DNA from: Paenibacillus sp. 32O-W
GTDB taxonomy: Bacteria; Bacillota; Bacilli; Paenibacillales; NBRC-103111
Direction of reading: 5' to 3'
DNA: 39,497 nt
NCBI RefSeq assembly: GCF_007679495.1
Contig: NZ_VEGP01000055.1
Coordinates: forward strand, 1-39,497
Both the position numbers and the translations under genes were made by a program. Positions within the stretch are counted from its first letter, which is position 1; the number at the start of each line of letters is the position of its first letter. This document shows, piece after piece, positions 16,799 through 24,896 of this stretch. The notes under the pieces were generated by a model, which worked only from the letters and a program-made list of their open reading frames with translations, was not told the origin of the DNA and did not search any database.

Positions 16799-16865
16799 TT
16801 GAACATTCAACCAAATCATGCTAGTATCACTAGTATACTAGTATACTAGTATGATTTGGTTGAAT
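16799..16865 (+). promoter_or_regulatory. GntR gene promoter overlapped by a 61-bp palindrome
   Basis: TTGAAC (16799-16804), a 17-bp spacer and TAGTAT (16822-16827) form a good promoter. Bases 16805-16865 form an inverted repeat with 23-nt arms and a single mismatch; the outer part is ATTCAACCAAATCAT with its exact complement. The centre carries two overlapping TAGTATACTA sites, a symmetric GTATAC-core site of the type bound by GntR/FCD repressors. The operator covers the -10 box and the start region, which predicts strong autoregulation. Confidence 0.75.
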
Positions 16866-16896
16866 ATAGTTTATCAAAGAACTGGAGCAGATTAGT

Positions 16897-17586
16897 TTGG
16901 TGACTCAGAGAGGCTCGAATCGTGATTATGTCTATAACACCGTCAAGGATAGCATATTGAACATGAGGCTTAAGCCCGGAATGCTCATCTCCGAGAAGGA
17001 GATTTCGGAGAGGCTTCAGGTAAGCCGGACTCCAACCCGGGAAGCATTTATCAAGCTGGCGGAGGAAGAGCTGATTGTTATCTATCCTCAGAAGGGCTCG
17101 TTTGTATCGTTGATCGATATGGCGCAAGTAGAGGAGGCTCGCTTTGTCCGTGAGAATATGGAAGTGGCCGTTTTGAATATCGCCTGCAGAAGCTTTAGTG
17201 AGAAGGATTTGCTCGATTTGGAAGCGCTTATATCCCAGCAAGTCATCTACGCTGGACATGACAGCTATGAGAAGATGCATGAGCTGGACGAGGAATTCCA
17301 TCGCGCTATTTTCTACAAATGCGGCAAGGCCCGGACGTGGAATGTCATTCAGCAGATGCTTGGCCATTACAAGCGATTCCGCAATCTGCTGCTGGAGGTT
17401 TATTTTGACTGGGAAACGATTATTCTGCAGCATACCCGCATTGTCGAATACATCCGCCGGCGCGATTTCGAAATGGCGGAGCGGGAGCTGAGAATCCATG
17501 TAAAATCCCGCTTTGAGAAGGACGAGCTGTTAAAGAAGTATCCTAATTATTTCAAGGAGTCTGCCGAGCGAAGCATGCAGTTGTAA
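16897..17586 (+). CDS. GntR-family transcriptional regulator, FCD subfamily
   Basis: Residues about 8-75 are the winged helix of the GntR family: VYNTVKDSILNMRLKPGMLI, then SEKEISERLQVSRTPTREAF and LAEEELIVIYPQKGSFV. The rest is an all-helical FCD ligand domain with candidate metal-binding histidines in DEEFHRAIF, LQHTRIVEYI and LRIHVKSRF. These regulators usually sense small sugar acids or hydroxy acids. The start is TTG 16897 (or GTG 16900), behind GGAG. The gene follows a large operator palindrome that it probably binds itself. Its likely targets are its own gene, the dehydrogenase and epimerase downstream, and possibly the kduD operon upstream. The 229-residue length is normal. Confidence 0.9.
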   Translation: MVTQRGSNRDYVYNTVKDSILNMRLKPGMLISEKEISERLQVSRTPTREAFIKLAEEELIVIYPQKGSFVSLIDMAQVEEARFVRENMEVAVLNIACRSFSEKDLLDLEALISQQVIYAGHDSYEKMHELDEEFHRAIFYKCGKARTWNVIQQMLGHYKRFRNLLLEVYFDWETIILQHTRIVEYIRRRDFEMAERELRIHVKSRFEKDELLKKYPNYFKESAERSMQL

Positions 17587-17731
17587 TGAGAAAAACCGCT
17601 GTCGGAGGATTTCCCGGTTAAGCGACCTGCAGAGAAAGAGCTACGCTAAATATGGAAGGGATCGCTTTCTAGTCGGTATGAAAAAGCTTACGCACTTATT
17701 ACATATCCATTCATAAGGAAGGAAGACTGCC

Positions 17732-18610
17732 ATGACAAAAATCGGAATGGTCGGATTGGGGAGGATGGGTAGCGGGATCTGCCGGAATTTGATCAAGCAG
17801 AGGTATTCCGTCACGGCATACGATATCGACCGCGAACTGTTGAAGCCGTTTGCCTCCTATGCGAATATTGCTGAGAACGGTAGGGAGCTTCTGGACGGTA
17901 GCGATGTAATTTTCCTGTCCCTGCCGGGATCGGTGCAGGTCGAGGAAACCGTTCGGGAGTGGATAGCCCACGGGGTGAAGGGCAAAATCATCATCGATTT
18001 AAGCACCAGCTATCCCTTGTCCTCGAAGCAATTGCACGAAGAGGTCCGGGCAGCCGGAGGCCGGTTTGCCGATGCTTCTCTGATGGGGACCCCGGCCCAT
18101 GCCGAGCAGGGGACGCTAATGGTCACATTCGGAGGTGACAAGGAGACGTTCGAGGATACCCGCGGGATAATGAGCTGCTTTGCTTCCCGGGGGGTTCAAT
18201 ACATGGGCGGGCCGGGCTCAGGCAACATTGCCAAGCTGGCCAACAATTATTTGGCGATTATGTATGTCGCGCTTTATTCGGAAATTTTTCCGCTGGCGGA
18301 GAAGCTGGGCTTCGATACCCGGCAGTTGTTCGAGACGATCGGTCACAGCGGCGTCAATTGCGCCATGTATCAGAGCAACGGGCCGAAGATCGTGGATCAG
18401 ATTTACGAGCCGTCCTTCTCTCTTGATCTCGCGCTTAAAGACATAACATACGTGAAGAAGCTGTTCGAAGAATACTCGATGCCCTCCTTCGTACTGGATG
18501 GCGGGCTGAATTTGCTTCGGCTGGGACAATTGAAGGGCTACGGCGATCACGATCTTTCCGAGATGGCGAGAGTAGTCAGGGAATATCCGGGAATGGAGGA
18601 GAAGAACTAA
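17732..18610 (+). CDS. NAD(P)-dependent beta-hydroxyacid dehydrogenase
   Basis: This is a member of the 3-hydroxyisobutyrate dehydrogenase/tartronate semialdehyde reductase family (292 residues). It has the N-terminal dinucleotide loop GMVGLGRMGSGI at residues 5-16, the substrate-binding segment ADASLMGTPAHAEQGTL, and the catalytic lysine K168 in GSGNIAKLANNYL. The specific hydroxyacid is not readable; its neighbours, a GntR/FCD regulator and an AGE-type epimerase, point to a sugar-acid or C3-C4 hydroxyacid. AAGGAAGGAAG precedes the ATG. The next gene starts 2 nt after its stop, so the two form a transcription unit, probably including the GntR gene 145 nt upstream. Confidence 0.85.
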   Translation: MTKIGMVGLGRMGSGICRNLIKQRYSVTAYDIDRELLKPFASYANIAENGRELLDGSDVIFLSLPGSVQVEETVREWIAHGVKGKIIIDLSTSYPLSSKQLHEEVRAAGGRFADASLMGTPAHAEQGTLMVTFGGDKETFEDTRGIMSCFASRGVQYMGGPGSGNIAKLANNYLAIMYVALYSEIFPLAEKLGFDTRQLFETIGHSGVNCAMYQSNGPKIVDQIYEPSFSLDLALKDITYVKKLFEEYSMPSFVLDGGLNLLRLGQLKGYGDHDLSEMARVVREYPGMEEKN

Positions 18611-18612
18611 CG

Positions 18613-19890
18613 ATGATAACCGATAATTGGAATAGAGATGCACTGCTGGATTTTTATACGGATCACTTAAAAAATGTTCTGCTGCCGTTCTGGCTGAAGT
18701 CTGTCGATTGGGAGGACGGGGGTTATTTTAATTGCTATGACAATACCGGGGCTGTGCTGGTCAGCGAAGACAAGTACACTTGGTCACAGGGAAGGTTCGT
18801 CTGGATGTACGCCAAGCTGGCGACGAGCGATTCGGGCATTTTCAGCGACGCGGAGCGCAGGCATTTTCTGAAGCTGGCCGGTCATGGCGCTTCGTTCCTG
18901 AGGAAGCACTGTCTGTTGGAAAACGGCCACTGCACCTTCGTCATGGATAAGAAAGGCCGCCCGAAAGTCAATCAACCGGGTGATCCCTACGATTCAAGCA
19001 TCTTTGCCGACTGCTTCGTCATTGCCGGATTGGCCCATTATGCGTCGGCGGCCGAGGACCGGGAGGCGCTGTCTTTCGCGAGATCCCTGTACGATTCGGT
19101 GACCGACCGGATAGCCCGCCGGGATTACCACATGGCCCCTTATCCTACTCCCGAAGGATACAAGTCTCACAACATTCCGATGATTCTGCTGAATGTTACC
19201 CAGGAGCTGTGGGAAGCCGCCGTCTCATTGAAGGACGAGGATACGGACAGGCTGGCCGGTATGATGAGGAATTGCATGGAGGAGATCTGTCTCTTCATGG
19301 ATGAATCCGGGGTACTGAACGAAATGATCCGCTCCGATAACGGCCGCGACGATACACTGCTGGGGAGATACTGCAATCCCGGCCACGTGATCGAGGATAT
19401 GTGGTTCCTGATTCATGCCGCGCAGAAGCTGGGACTGGAAGACTATGTGGAGAAGGCGGTACGTACGACCAAGAAAATGTTCGAGCTCGGCTGGGACGAA
19501 CCGTATGGAGGGCTGCTCCTGTTCATGGACCGCTTGGGCGGACCTCCTGTTGGGAAGGCACCGGCCGGTCTGGAGTCGGAGCCGATGATCAAGCAGATCC
19601 GGGAAAATTGGGACAACAAGCTGTGGTGGGTGCATTCCGAGGCGCTCTATACTACGCTGCTGTGCTACCATCTGACCGGGAACCCGGAATTTCTGGATGA
19701 CTATCGGAAGGTGCATGACTATACCTTCTCCACGTTCCCCAATCCCGACAGGAAAGTCGGGGAGTGGATTCAGATTCGCAAGCGGAACGGCGAGCCGATA
19801 GAGAAGGTAGTCGCGCTGCCGGTCAAGGACCCTTATCACATTATTCGCAACGTGATTTATATTATTGAGCTTCTTCGCAAGATGAAATGA
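18613..19890 (+). CDS. AGE-family sugar epimerase/isomerase
   Basis: This 425-residue protein has the alpha/alpha-barrel pattern of N-acylglucosamine 2-epimerases and related aldose-ketose isomerases and cellobiose epimerases. Conserved features are GGYFNCYD near the N-terminus, YTWSQGRFVWMYAKLA, NPGHVIEDMWF with H258, and WWVHSEAL with H341; these His residues fit the acid/base pair of the family. The actual sugar is unknown: mannose, glucose, N-acetylglucosamine or a disaccharide are all possible. It follows the dehydrogenase by 2 nt, and a terminator closes the unit. No signal peptide is present, so it acts on imported sugar in the cytoplasm. Confidence 0.85.
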   Translation: MITDNWNRDALLDFYTDHLKNVLLPFWLKSVDWEDGGYFNCYDNTGAVLVSEDKYTWSQGRFVWMYAKLATSDSGIFSDAERRHFLKLAGHGASFLRKHCLLENGHCTFVMDKKGRPKVNQPGDPYDSSIFADCFVIAGLAHYASAAEDREALSFARSLYDSVTDRIARRDYHMAPYPTPEGYKSHNIPMILLNVTQELWEAAVSLKDEDTDRLAGMMRNCMEEICLFMDESGVLNEMIRSDNGRDDTLLGRYCNPGHVIEDMWFLIHAAQKLGLEDYVEKAVRTTKKMFELGWDEPYGGLLLFMDRLGGPPVGKAPAGLESEPMIKQIRENWDNKLWWVHSEALYTTLLCYHLTGNPEFLDDYRKVHDYTFSTFPNPDRKVGEWIQIRKRNGEPIEKVVALPVKDPYHIIRNVIYIIELLRKMK

Positions 19891-19922
19891 TGTTCCGTTC
19901 CGCCGATAATAATAAAGCAAAG

Positions 19923-19956
19923 AACCTGCTCCGTGGGAATGTCCGGGGCAGGTTTT
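19923..19956. terminator. Bidirectional terminator between convergent units
   Basis: AACCTGCTCC pairs with GGGGCAGGTT (one G-U) and is followed by TTTTC on the plus strand. T-rich sequence also follows on the minus side. It separates the epimerase gene from the convergent DeoR gene. Confidence 0.75.
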
Positions 19957-19997
19957 CGTATGATCAGGCTCAACCGCGATACAATTATTTATCCGGA

Positions 19998-20783
19998 TTA
20001 TTCGTCTGTCGGTGCAATAAGAACTTCAATATTCTGTCCCTTCAAGGCCTTCAGCTCGCTGTCCGGCATGGCGTAATCGGTAATGAGAATATCGATCTCA
20101 TCCAGGGAAGCGAAAGAAGCGATCGAATTTTTATTGATCTTGCTATGATCGAGCAGGGCCACCACCTTCTTGGCCGCATGAACCATCGCTTTCTTCAATT
20201 CGACCTCGTAGACGCTGAAATCGGTCAAGCCCGCTTCGAAGGAAAAGCCGTTGGCGGAAGTGAACATCAAGTCGATATTAATCTGCTTCAGGATCTGGAT
20301 TCCCAGGCTGCCCTCCAAGGAATAGGAGCCTCTCTTGACAATGCCGCCCAGCAAAATGACCGTCATATCCGGATGCTCATGCAGCTCTAGAGCAGTATTA
20401 ATCCCGCTCGTAACGACGGTGAGCCGAATCGACTTCTCCTTCAGAATCCGGGCCAATTCGAGCGCGGTTGAACTGGCGTCCAGCATGATGCACTGCCCGT
20501 CGGCAATCAGCTCCAGCGCTTTCTTGGCGATAGCCGATTTCTCGCTCTTATTTTTCTTCTCACGGGTAAAAAAGCTCGTTTCCGGATCCGTGTTTTGGAT
20601 GGAAATGGCTCCACCATGGGTTCTCTGAAGCAGACCGTCCTCTTCCATTTTGGTAAGGTCCATTCTAAGCGTAGCCTCAGACACGTTAATTTCCCGGGAC
20701 AGCTCTTTGACTGTCACCCTTTGGTGTTTGTTTAACTTCTCCAGTATAATTTGTCTTCTTTCGGGAGCGAACATTTTTTGCAT
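19998..20783 (-). CDS. DeoR/GlpR-family sugar regulator
   Basis: Residues about 1-58 form the N-terminal DeoR helix-turn-helix: FAPERRQIILEKLNKHQ, VTVKELSREINVSEATLRMD and GLLQRTHGGAI. The C-terminal sugar-phosphate-binding domain follows, with LDASSTALELARIL, VVTSGINTALELH and GSLGIQILKQINIDLMFTSA, and KKVVALLDHSKINK near the end. Such repressors respond to phosphorylated sugars. The frame opens at 20846, but AGGTGA 9-11 nt before the ATG at 20783 sets a 262-residue protein. It is transcribed away from rpiB-glpX, about 1.2 kb of repeats lying between. It may regulate those genes, whose leader carries direct repeats. Confidence 0.88.
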   Translation of the reverse strand: MQKMFAPERRQIILEKLNKHQRVTVKELSREINVSEATLRMDLTKMEEDGLLQRTHGGAISIQNTDPETSFFTREKKNKSEKSAIAKKALELIADGQCIMLDASSTALELARILKEKSIRLTVVTSGINTALELHEHPDMTVILLGGIVKRGSYSLEGSLGIQILKQINIDLMFTSANGFSFEAGLTDFSVYEVELKKAMVHAAKKVVALLDHSKINKNSIASFASLDEIDILITDYAMPDSELKALKGQNIEVLIAPTDE

Positions 20784-20984
20784 TGTATTATTCACCTGCG
20801 CACTGAGTATATTTCGGCCGCATCTCCGGGTAAGAGTCTGCAGCACCTGTTTACTGATAGAACTATCGACGGAGTGAGCATATATGTCGGCGGTCCCACC
20901 CGGATAACTGAAAACGCGGTTATCGCTGCCTATCCTATTGGCAACTTAGTAGATTTTCGTTTTATAGTGAACTTTTTTGGACAA

Positions 20985-21341
20985 CCCCGGATCGTCTACC
21001 GGATGGTGTAAAAGACAAGCAAAACTGCAGGTCTTTTTGGGAAAAAACCGCGGAGTGCCCTATTCTAAAGCGATAATGCACGTCTTTTTGGGAGAAAAGT
21101 CGCCACATACCTGATTCTAGAGCAATAATGCAGGTCTTTTTTAGAAAAAGCCACGCAATGCCCTATTCTAGAGCAATAATGCACGTCTTTGGAGCGATTT
21201 TTGCGAAATGGCCCCATTTTGTGAAAAAGACGTGCACATTTGAGCGTCTTTCACCTTCTTTTTGGAAAAGGGCACGATTTTAATGTATTTTTGCTCGTCT
21301 TTGCGATGTCTTCACCGACCCAGATGCGACGTTGGCTTTCC
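20985..21341. repeat. Large dispersed repeat with four ~51-nt units, copy 1
   Basis: TGCA-centred units recur at 21026, 21077, 21129 and 21180 (spacings 51, 52, 51). The unit core is GAGCAATAATGCACGTCTTT, ending in CC(C/T)(T/G)ATTCTA. The last unit runs into a conserved tail with an 11-bp inverted repeat, TGCACGTCTTT (21180) and AAAGACGTGCA (21226), and TTTTAATGTATTTTTGCTCG. Copy 2 lies at 32291-32604 and lacks the third unit. Protein coding is not apparent. Confidence 0.8.
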
Positions 21342-21362
21342 CTCGTGTGCAACTTTCGCAGC

Positions 21363-21524
21363 CTAATTTCGGTAGATAAGCCTTGATGTAACTGGGCACA
21401 CCTTCCATCCATTGTTGAAGTTAAAGAACACTTCGATGTCCCAACCGATTCCGTAAATCCGGATGATCTCTTCTGCTGGCAGCGTGAGATCGGTGCATAG
21501 AATGGCGAGCCATTCCTTCTTGTT
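21363..21524 (-). pseudogene. IS4-type transposase remnant
   Basis: One minus-strand frame reads NKKEWLAILCTDLTLPAEEI followed by IRIYGIGWDIEVFF. This matches the C-terminal block around the catalytic glutamate in IS4-like DDE transposases (normally YGKRWDIEVFFK). A stop precedes the segment, and it ends 54 codons later after unrelated sequence. Only this fragment survives, so it is a relic. It abuts the end of the large repeat. Confidence 0.65.
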
Positions 21525-21830
21525 TCATAATACATCATACATCATTTGTTGTGTAAAATACGACAAAATAAAAATTAAAGCGTTATAACACAAAAGAAAA
21601 CAATAAACAGACTAGAAGGCAGTCGTGGTGGCTTGGAGGAGCAAATCTCGGTTTCTTGCAGCCCGAATGGATCGCGATAAGTGATAGAGAGGAGTTAATA
21701 TATTATTCTACCCAATTCAGGAAAATTATAAATCAAATGAGTAGGGAATGTCGAATTTTTCTTCAAATGGAGTAGGTTGCCGGAGATAAATAGCGGGAAT
21801 TCCGCAAGGAATAACTATAAAACAATTAAT

Positions 21831-21925
21831 AACGATAACAAAACGTAATTATTATTGACAAATTTCGAAATAAATGAAAAAATAAATATATAAATGATAA
21901 TAAATAAAAATAAACGATAATAATC
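21831..21925 (+). promoter_or_regulatory. AT-rich leader with AAYGATAA direct repeats before rpiB
   Basis: TAAATGATAATAA (21891) and TAAACGATAATAA (21911) are spaced exactly 20 bp, two helical turns. A related AATAACGATAACAA lies about 60 bp upstream (near 21828). TTGACA (21855) may be a -35 box, overlapping the palindrome ATTTCGAAAT; no clear -10 is placed. Direct repeats of this kind suit a DeoR-type repressor, but binding is inferred. Confidence 0.4.
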
Positions 21926-21948
21926 ACATCTCGCGAGGTGAATAGGAA

Positions 21949-22407
21949 ATGAGAATCGGTATAGGGTCCGATCACAATGCTTTTGACATGAAGGAAAGCT
22001 TGAAGGAGCATATCCGGGGGCTGGGGCATGAAGTAACGGATTACGGCTGCAACGACTCCTGTACGGAAGTAGATTATCCGGAGGTCGCTTTCCGGGTTGC
22101 GGGCGATATCGCGGAAGGGAAACTAGATAGAGGAATTCTCGTCTGTGGGACGGGGATAGGAGTAGCTATTGCGGCGGGCAAGGTTCCGGGTATCCGTGCG
22201 GCTTTGTGCCACGACACTTATTCGGCTGAAAGAGCGCAGAAGAGCAACAATGCCCAGGTTCTCACCATGGGGGCGCAAATTATCGGGATAGAATTAGCCA
22301 AGCAGATTGTTAAAGTCTATCTGGAATCCGAGTTTCCCGGGGGCCGATCCGCCAGAAAAGTGCAGCAAATTATCGATAAGGAGCGGCAATTTTTGCAAGC
22401 CCGGTAA
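21949..22407 (+). CDS. rpiB: Ribose-5-phosphate isomerase B family protein
   Basis: RpiB/LacAB-type isomerase of 152 residues that interconverts ribose 5-phosphate and ribulose 5-phosphate, or another aldose/ketose phosphate. Motifs are GSDHNAF with H9, the catalytic cysteine C66 in LVCGTGIG, RAALCHDTYSAERAQKSNNA, and the phosphate-binding FPGGRSARKV. GAGGTGAATAGGAA precedes the ATG. It leads a two-gene unit with glpX. Members of this family in sugar operons may use allose, erythrulose or galactose phosphates instead of ribose, so the symbol describes the family rather than a proven substrate. Confidence 0.88.
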   Translation: MRIGIGSDHNAFDMKESLKEHIRGLGHEVTDYGCNDSCTEVDYPEVAFRVAGDIAEGKLDRGILVCGTGIGVAIAAGKVPGIRAALCHDTYSAERAQKSNNAQVLTMGAQIIGIELAKQIVKVYLESEFPGGRSARKVQQIIDKERQFLQAR

Positions 22408-22443
22408 GAGCACGATAAGCATGAAGGAGATTACCTGTGGGGG

Positions 22444-23424
22444 GTGAACAGGATGGAGGCCAATAGGAGGATAAGCGATGCGGGCAGTGTTCAGGCATTA
22501 GCCATGAGCTTTCTTACCGTCTCTCAGCAAGCGGCCATCGCTTCCTATCGTTGGATCGGCAAGGTGAATAAGAATGAAGCGGACGGGGCCGGGACGGAAG
22601 CGATGCGCCGTCAGATGAACCTCATTCCGATGAAGGGAGTCATCGTGATCGGAGAAGGGGAGATGGATGAAGCCCCTATGCTTTACATTGGCGAGGAATT
22701 GGGAACGGGGCAGGGCCCTCATCTGGACATCGCTGTGGATCCGGTGGAAGGAACCAGCTTGATGGCCAAGGGCCAGGACAATGCTATGGCCGTTATAGCC
22801 GCATCTGAGAGAGGAAGCTTGCTGCATGCTCCCGATATGTACATGAAGAAAATAGCGGTTGGCCCTAAAGCCAAAGGGTGCATAGATATCCAGGCTTCCT
22901 TAACGGAAAATATGAAAGCGGTGGCCAAAGCTCTGGGTAAAGAGGTGCAAGATCTGACCGTCATGATTCAGGATCGCCCCCGTCATGAAGGTTTAGTTCG
23001 GGAAGTCCTCGATTTGGAGGCTCGGGTGAAGCTGTTTTCCGATGGTGATATTACTGGTGCCATAGCTACTGCATTGGAAGAGCTGGATGTTGATTTGCTA
23101 GCGGGTACGGGGGGCGCACCCGAAGGAGTCATTGCAGCAGCCGCTTTAAAATGCCTGGGGGGAGATCTGCAGGCCCAATTGGTCCCTAACAGCCGGGCAG
23201 AGTACGAGCGCTGCGTCCGGATGGGATTGTCCGAGCCCGACAAAGGGTTGACGATCGACGATCTCGTTAGATCGGAAGACTGTTTCTTTGTGGCGACCGG
23301 AATCACGGATAGCCCTTTGTTGAAGGGGGTCCGCAAGCTCAAAGACGGAAGCATGCTGACCCACTCTTTCGTGGCGATCGGCGGCTCAACCCCCGGTTTT
23401 CAATTTATCGAGGCCCGCCATTAA
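22444..23424 (+). CDS. glpX: Class II fructose-1,6-bisphosphatase
   Basis: The GlpX signature is complete: AGTEAMRRQMNLIPMKGVIV, GEGEMDEAPMLYIGEELG, the metal-binding DPVEGTSLMAKG around D99, KLFSDGDITGAI, LLAGTGGAPEGVIAAAAL, and a GITDSPLLKGV tail. It hydrolyses fructose 1,6-bisphosphate; GlpX enzymes can also use sedoheptulose 1,7-bisphosphate. The start is GTG 22444 after AAGGAG, or ATG 22453. At about 326 residues it is normal length. It sits 36 nt behind rpiB, a pairing that suggests pentose/heptose phosphate recycling rather than general gluconeogenesis; that is inference. Confidence 0.92.
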   Translation: MNRMEANRRISDAGSVQALAMSFLTVSQQAAIASYRWIGKVNKNEADGAGTEAMRRQMNLIPMKGVIVIGEGEMDEAPMLYIGEELGTGQGPHLDIAVDPVEGTSLMAKGQDNAMAVIAASERGSLLHAPDMYMKKIAVGPKAKGCIDIQASLTENMKAVAKALGKEVQDLTVMIQDRPRHEGLVREVLDLEARVKLFSDGDITGAIATALEELDVDLLAGTGGAPEGVIAAAALKCLGGDLQAQLVPNSRAEYERCVRMGLSEPDKGLTIDDLVRSEDCFFVATGITDSPLLKGVRKLKDGSMLTHSFVAIGGSTPGFQFIEARH

Positions 23425-23924
23425 GTTTATTCCGCAGACAAGTAAGTTTCTTTCCTTATTAATGATTCCATGATCAGCGGACCCACGTCTTGCGGCTCCA
23501 TGGAAGCACGCAAGCAAGTAATTCTTCTGTGAGGACAGACTTCACCCATTGGTGGAGCCTGTTTTTTGCTGCATTTTGTTATTGGTATCGATAATGATAA
23601 CATAGTCGTCCGGTTAATGGACAACTTGGCGTTCTGTCCAAGCTGCGCTTTGAATATATCAGTAGGGACGGCGTATCCTGCAGTCTCCTAACGGTTCATC
23701 CTTGTAAGCGAATAGTACTATACTACTCTCAGCAGCAGCCACCAACCCCAAAAAGTCATTCAACTCCTCAAGCTTTGTAAGAGACACACCCCACAGACTG
23801 TAGGACTTCTGCCCGGAATCCGGTTATCTGAATGGAAGGAAATTAATATCAAAAATGATAATATAAAGGGGGAGGCATTATTTTTCTGACAATCCGTGCG
23901 AAGCCCATAAAGTGGGGGATCATT
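23425..23924. other. Gap between glpX and membrane-anchored unknown gene
   Basis: This 500-bp region holds the glpX terminator and a further hairpin, TGGACA-ACTTGGCGTTC-TGTCCA, near 23618. A GATAATATAAAG segment just before GGGGGAGG may be a -10 region for the next gene. No ORF is supported. Confidence 0.5.
23534..23567 (+). terminator. Terminator of the rpiB-glpX unit
   Basis: ACAG..CTTCACC folds with GGTGGAG..CTGT around CATT, with one mismatch and one G-U, and is followed by six T. It lies 110 bp past the glpX stop. Confidence 0.75.
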
Positions 23925-24896
23925 GTGCTTCTGGCAATCGGCCTGGCTCTGGTGCTCCGGTTCGGCTGGGATTCCGCTCCATCGGAAGCGGCGGTTATGG
24001 GTGCAAGATTGGTTCAAGCATCCGCAAATTGTGAAGATGATGACCTTAGTGCGAGCGCACCGATCCGGGAGGATAAGGATGTGGAGCGGTATTTCCGCCC
24101 TTCCAGGCTGCCCGTTCTCAACGACCGGTTTAACGGGAAATTTTTCGACCCTTATTATGATAAAAAGGTGGAAGAGATCAAGCTCCCTTCGTCTTTGATG
24201 GATACCCCCGAGAACACCATTCTCAATTATTTCAGCATTCTTCGGGAGGCTGAAAATTTATGCGAAACGACGGGAGGCTGCGGAACGATTGGAAATGCGA
24301 AGATCCCTTATCCGGTCGCTTATCATTTTCTGTCGGATGCATATCGGAACAGACTCTCTTATAAGGCATATATACAGTCCTTCCAGGAGATTGCCCATAT
24401 TAACCTGATTAAGCTCCGTCAGGTTCCGGCGGACCCGGACCGGCCGGGGGAAGAACGGTATTTTATTGAACTGGAGACAATTGAAGGTTCCTCCAAAGCC
24501 AACACTTATTTTGCATATTACTATGGTTATGTCTATATTCAACAAAACGGGGATCGTTATGAAATTTCCGATGTCGAGCTGCAAGGGGAGGATTTCTTAT
24601 GTGCAGCTTACCATCATTGGAATCACATGGCCGAGGCCGTTGTCGATATCGAATACGGCAATTGGTGCAAGCTTGTGGAGAAGAGAAAGCCTACCCGCCA
24701 GGACGGTTATATCAAGCAGATTGATTTCTCCGGGACGGACGGGAGGGAATATCGGTTTATCTTCTTCGTTCTGACGAATGATACGGATGTTTTGACGGCT
24801 CAGTACCGGAAGGGGCAGGGAGGAAAATGGGAGCTTATACATATGGACCCGCGTCAATGTCTGGATGACGATCACAGGAAAAATAGGAACAGCTAG
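23925..24896 (+). CDS. Membrane-anchored secreted protein of unknown function
   Basis: A 323-residue protein with a hydrophobic N-terminus (LLAIGLALVLRFGW) and an extracytoplasmic body containing cysteine pairs (LCETTGGCGT, GNWCKLVEK). The central part, NYFSILREAENLCE and YPVAYHFLSDAYRNRLSYKA, has the helix pattern of NTF2-like folds; I cannot name a family. The annotated start is GTG 23925, but the frame continues upstream through IRAKPIKWGIIV, giving a better positively charged signal anchor. The strong GGGGGAGG at 23868-23875 sits 10 nt before an in-frame CTG at 23886 (or 4 nt before an ATT at 23880). A non-standard start is therefore likely. A terminator follows. Confidence 0.65.
   Translation: MLLAIGLALVLRFGWDSAPSEAAVMGARLVQASANCEDDDLSASAPIREDKDVERYFRPSRLPVLNDRFNGKFFDPYYDKKVEEIKLPSSLMDTPENTILNYFSILREAENLCETTGGCGTIGNAKIPYPVAYHFLSDAYRNRLSYKAYIQSFQEIAHINLIKLRQVPADPDRPGEERYFIELETIEGSSKANTYFAYYYGYVYIQQNGDRYEISDVELQGEDFLCAAYHHWNHMAEAVVDIEYGNWCKLVEKRKPTRQDGYIKQIDFSGTDGREYRFIFFVLTNDTDVLTAQYRKGQGGKWELIHMDPRQCLDDDHRKNRNS

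Larger units (their letters stand above)
20784..21948. other. 1.2-kb gene-free region with repeats and transposase remnant
   Basis: Between the divergent DeoR and rpiB genes I see a periodic repeat (20985-21341), a decayed transposase fragment (21363-21524) and an AT-rich leader with regulatory repeats (21831-21925). No intact gene is supported here. Confidence 0.7.

Noticed and set aside
23589-23607. GATAATGATAACATA resembling a Fur box
   Set aside because: Only the left part matches, and it sits between a terminator and a hairpin over 270 bp from the next start, with no iron-related gene nearby.
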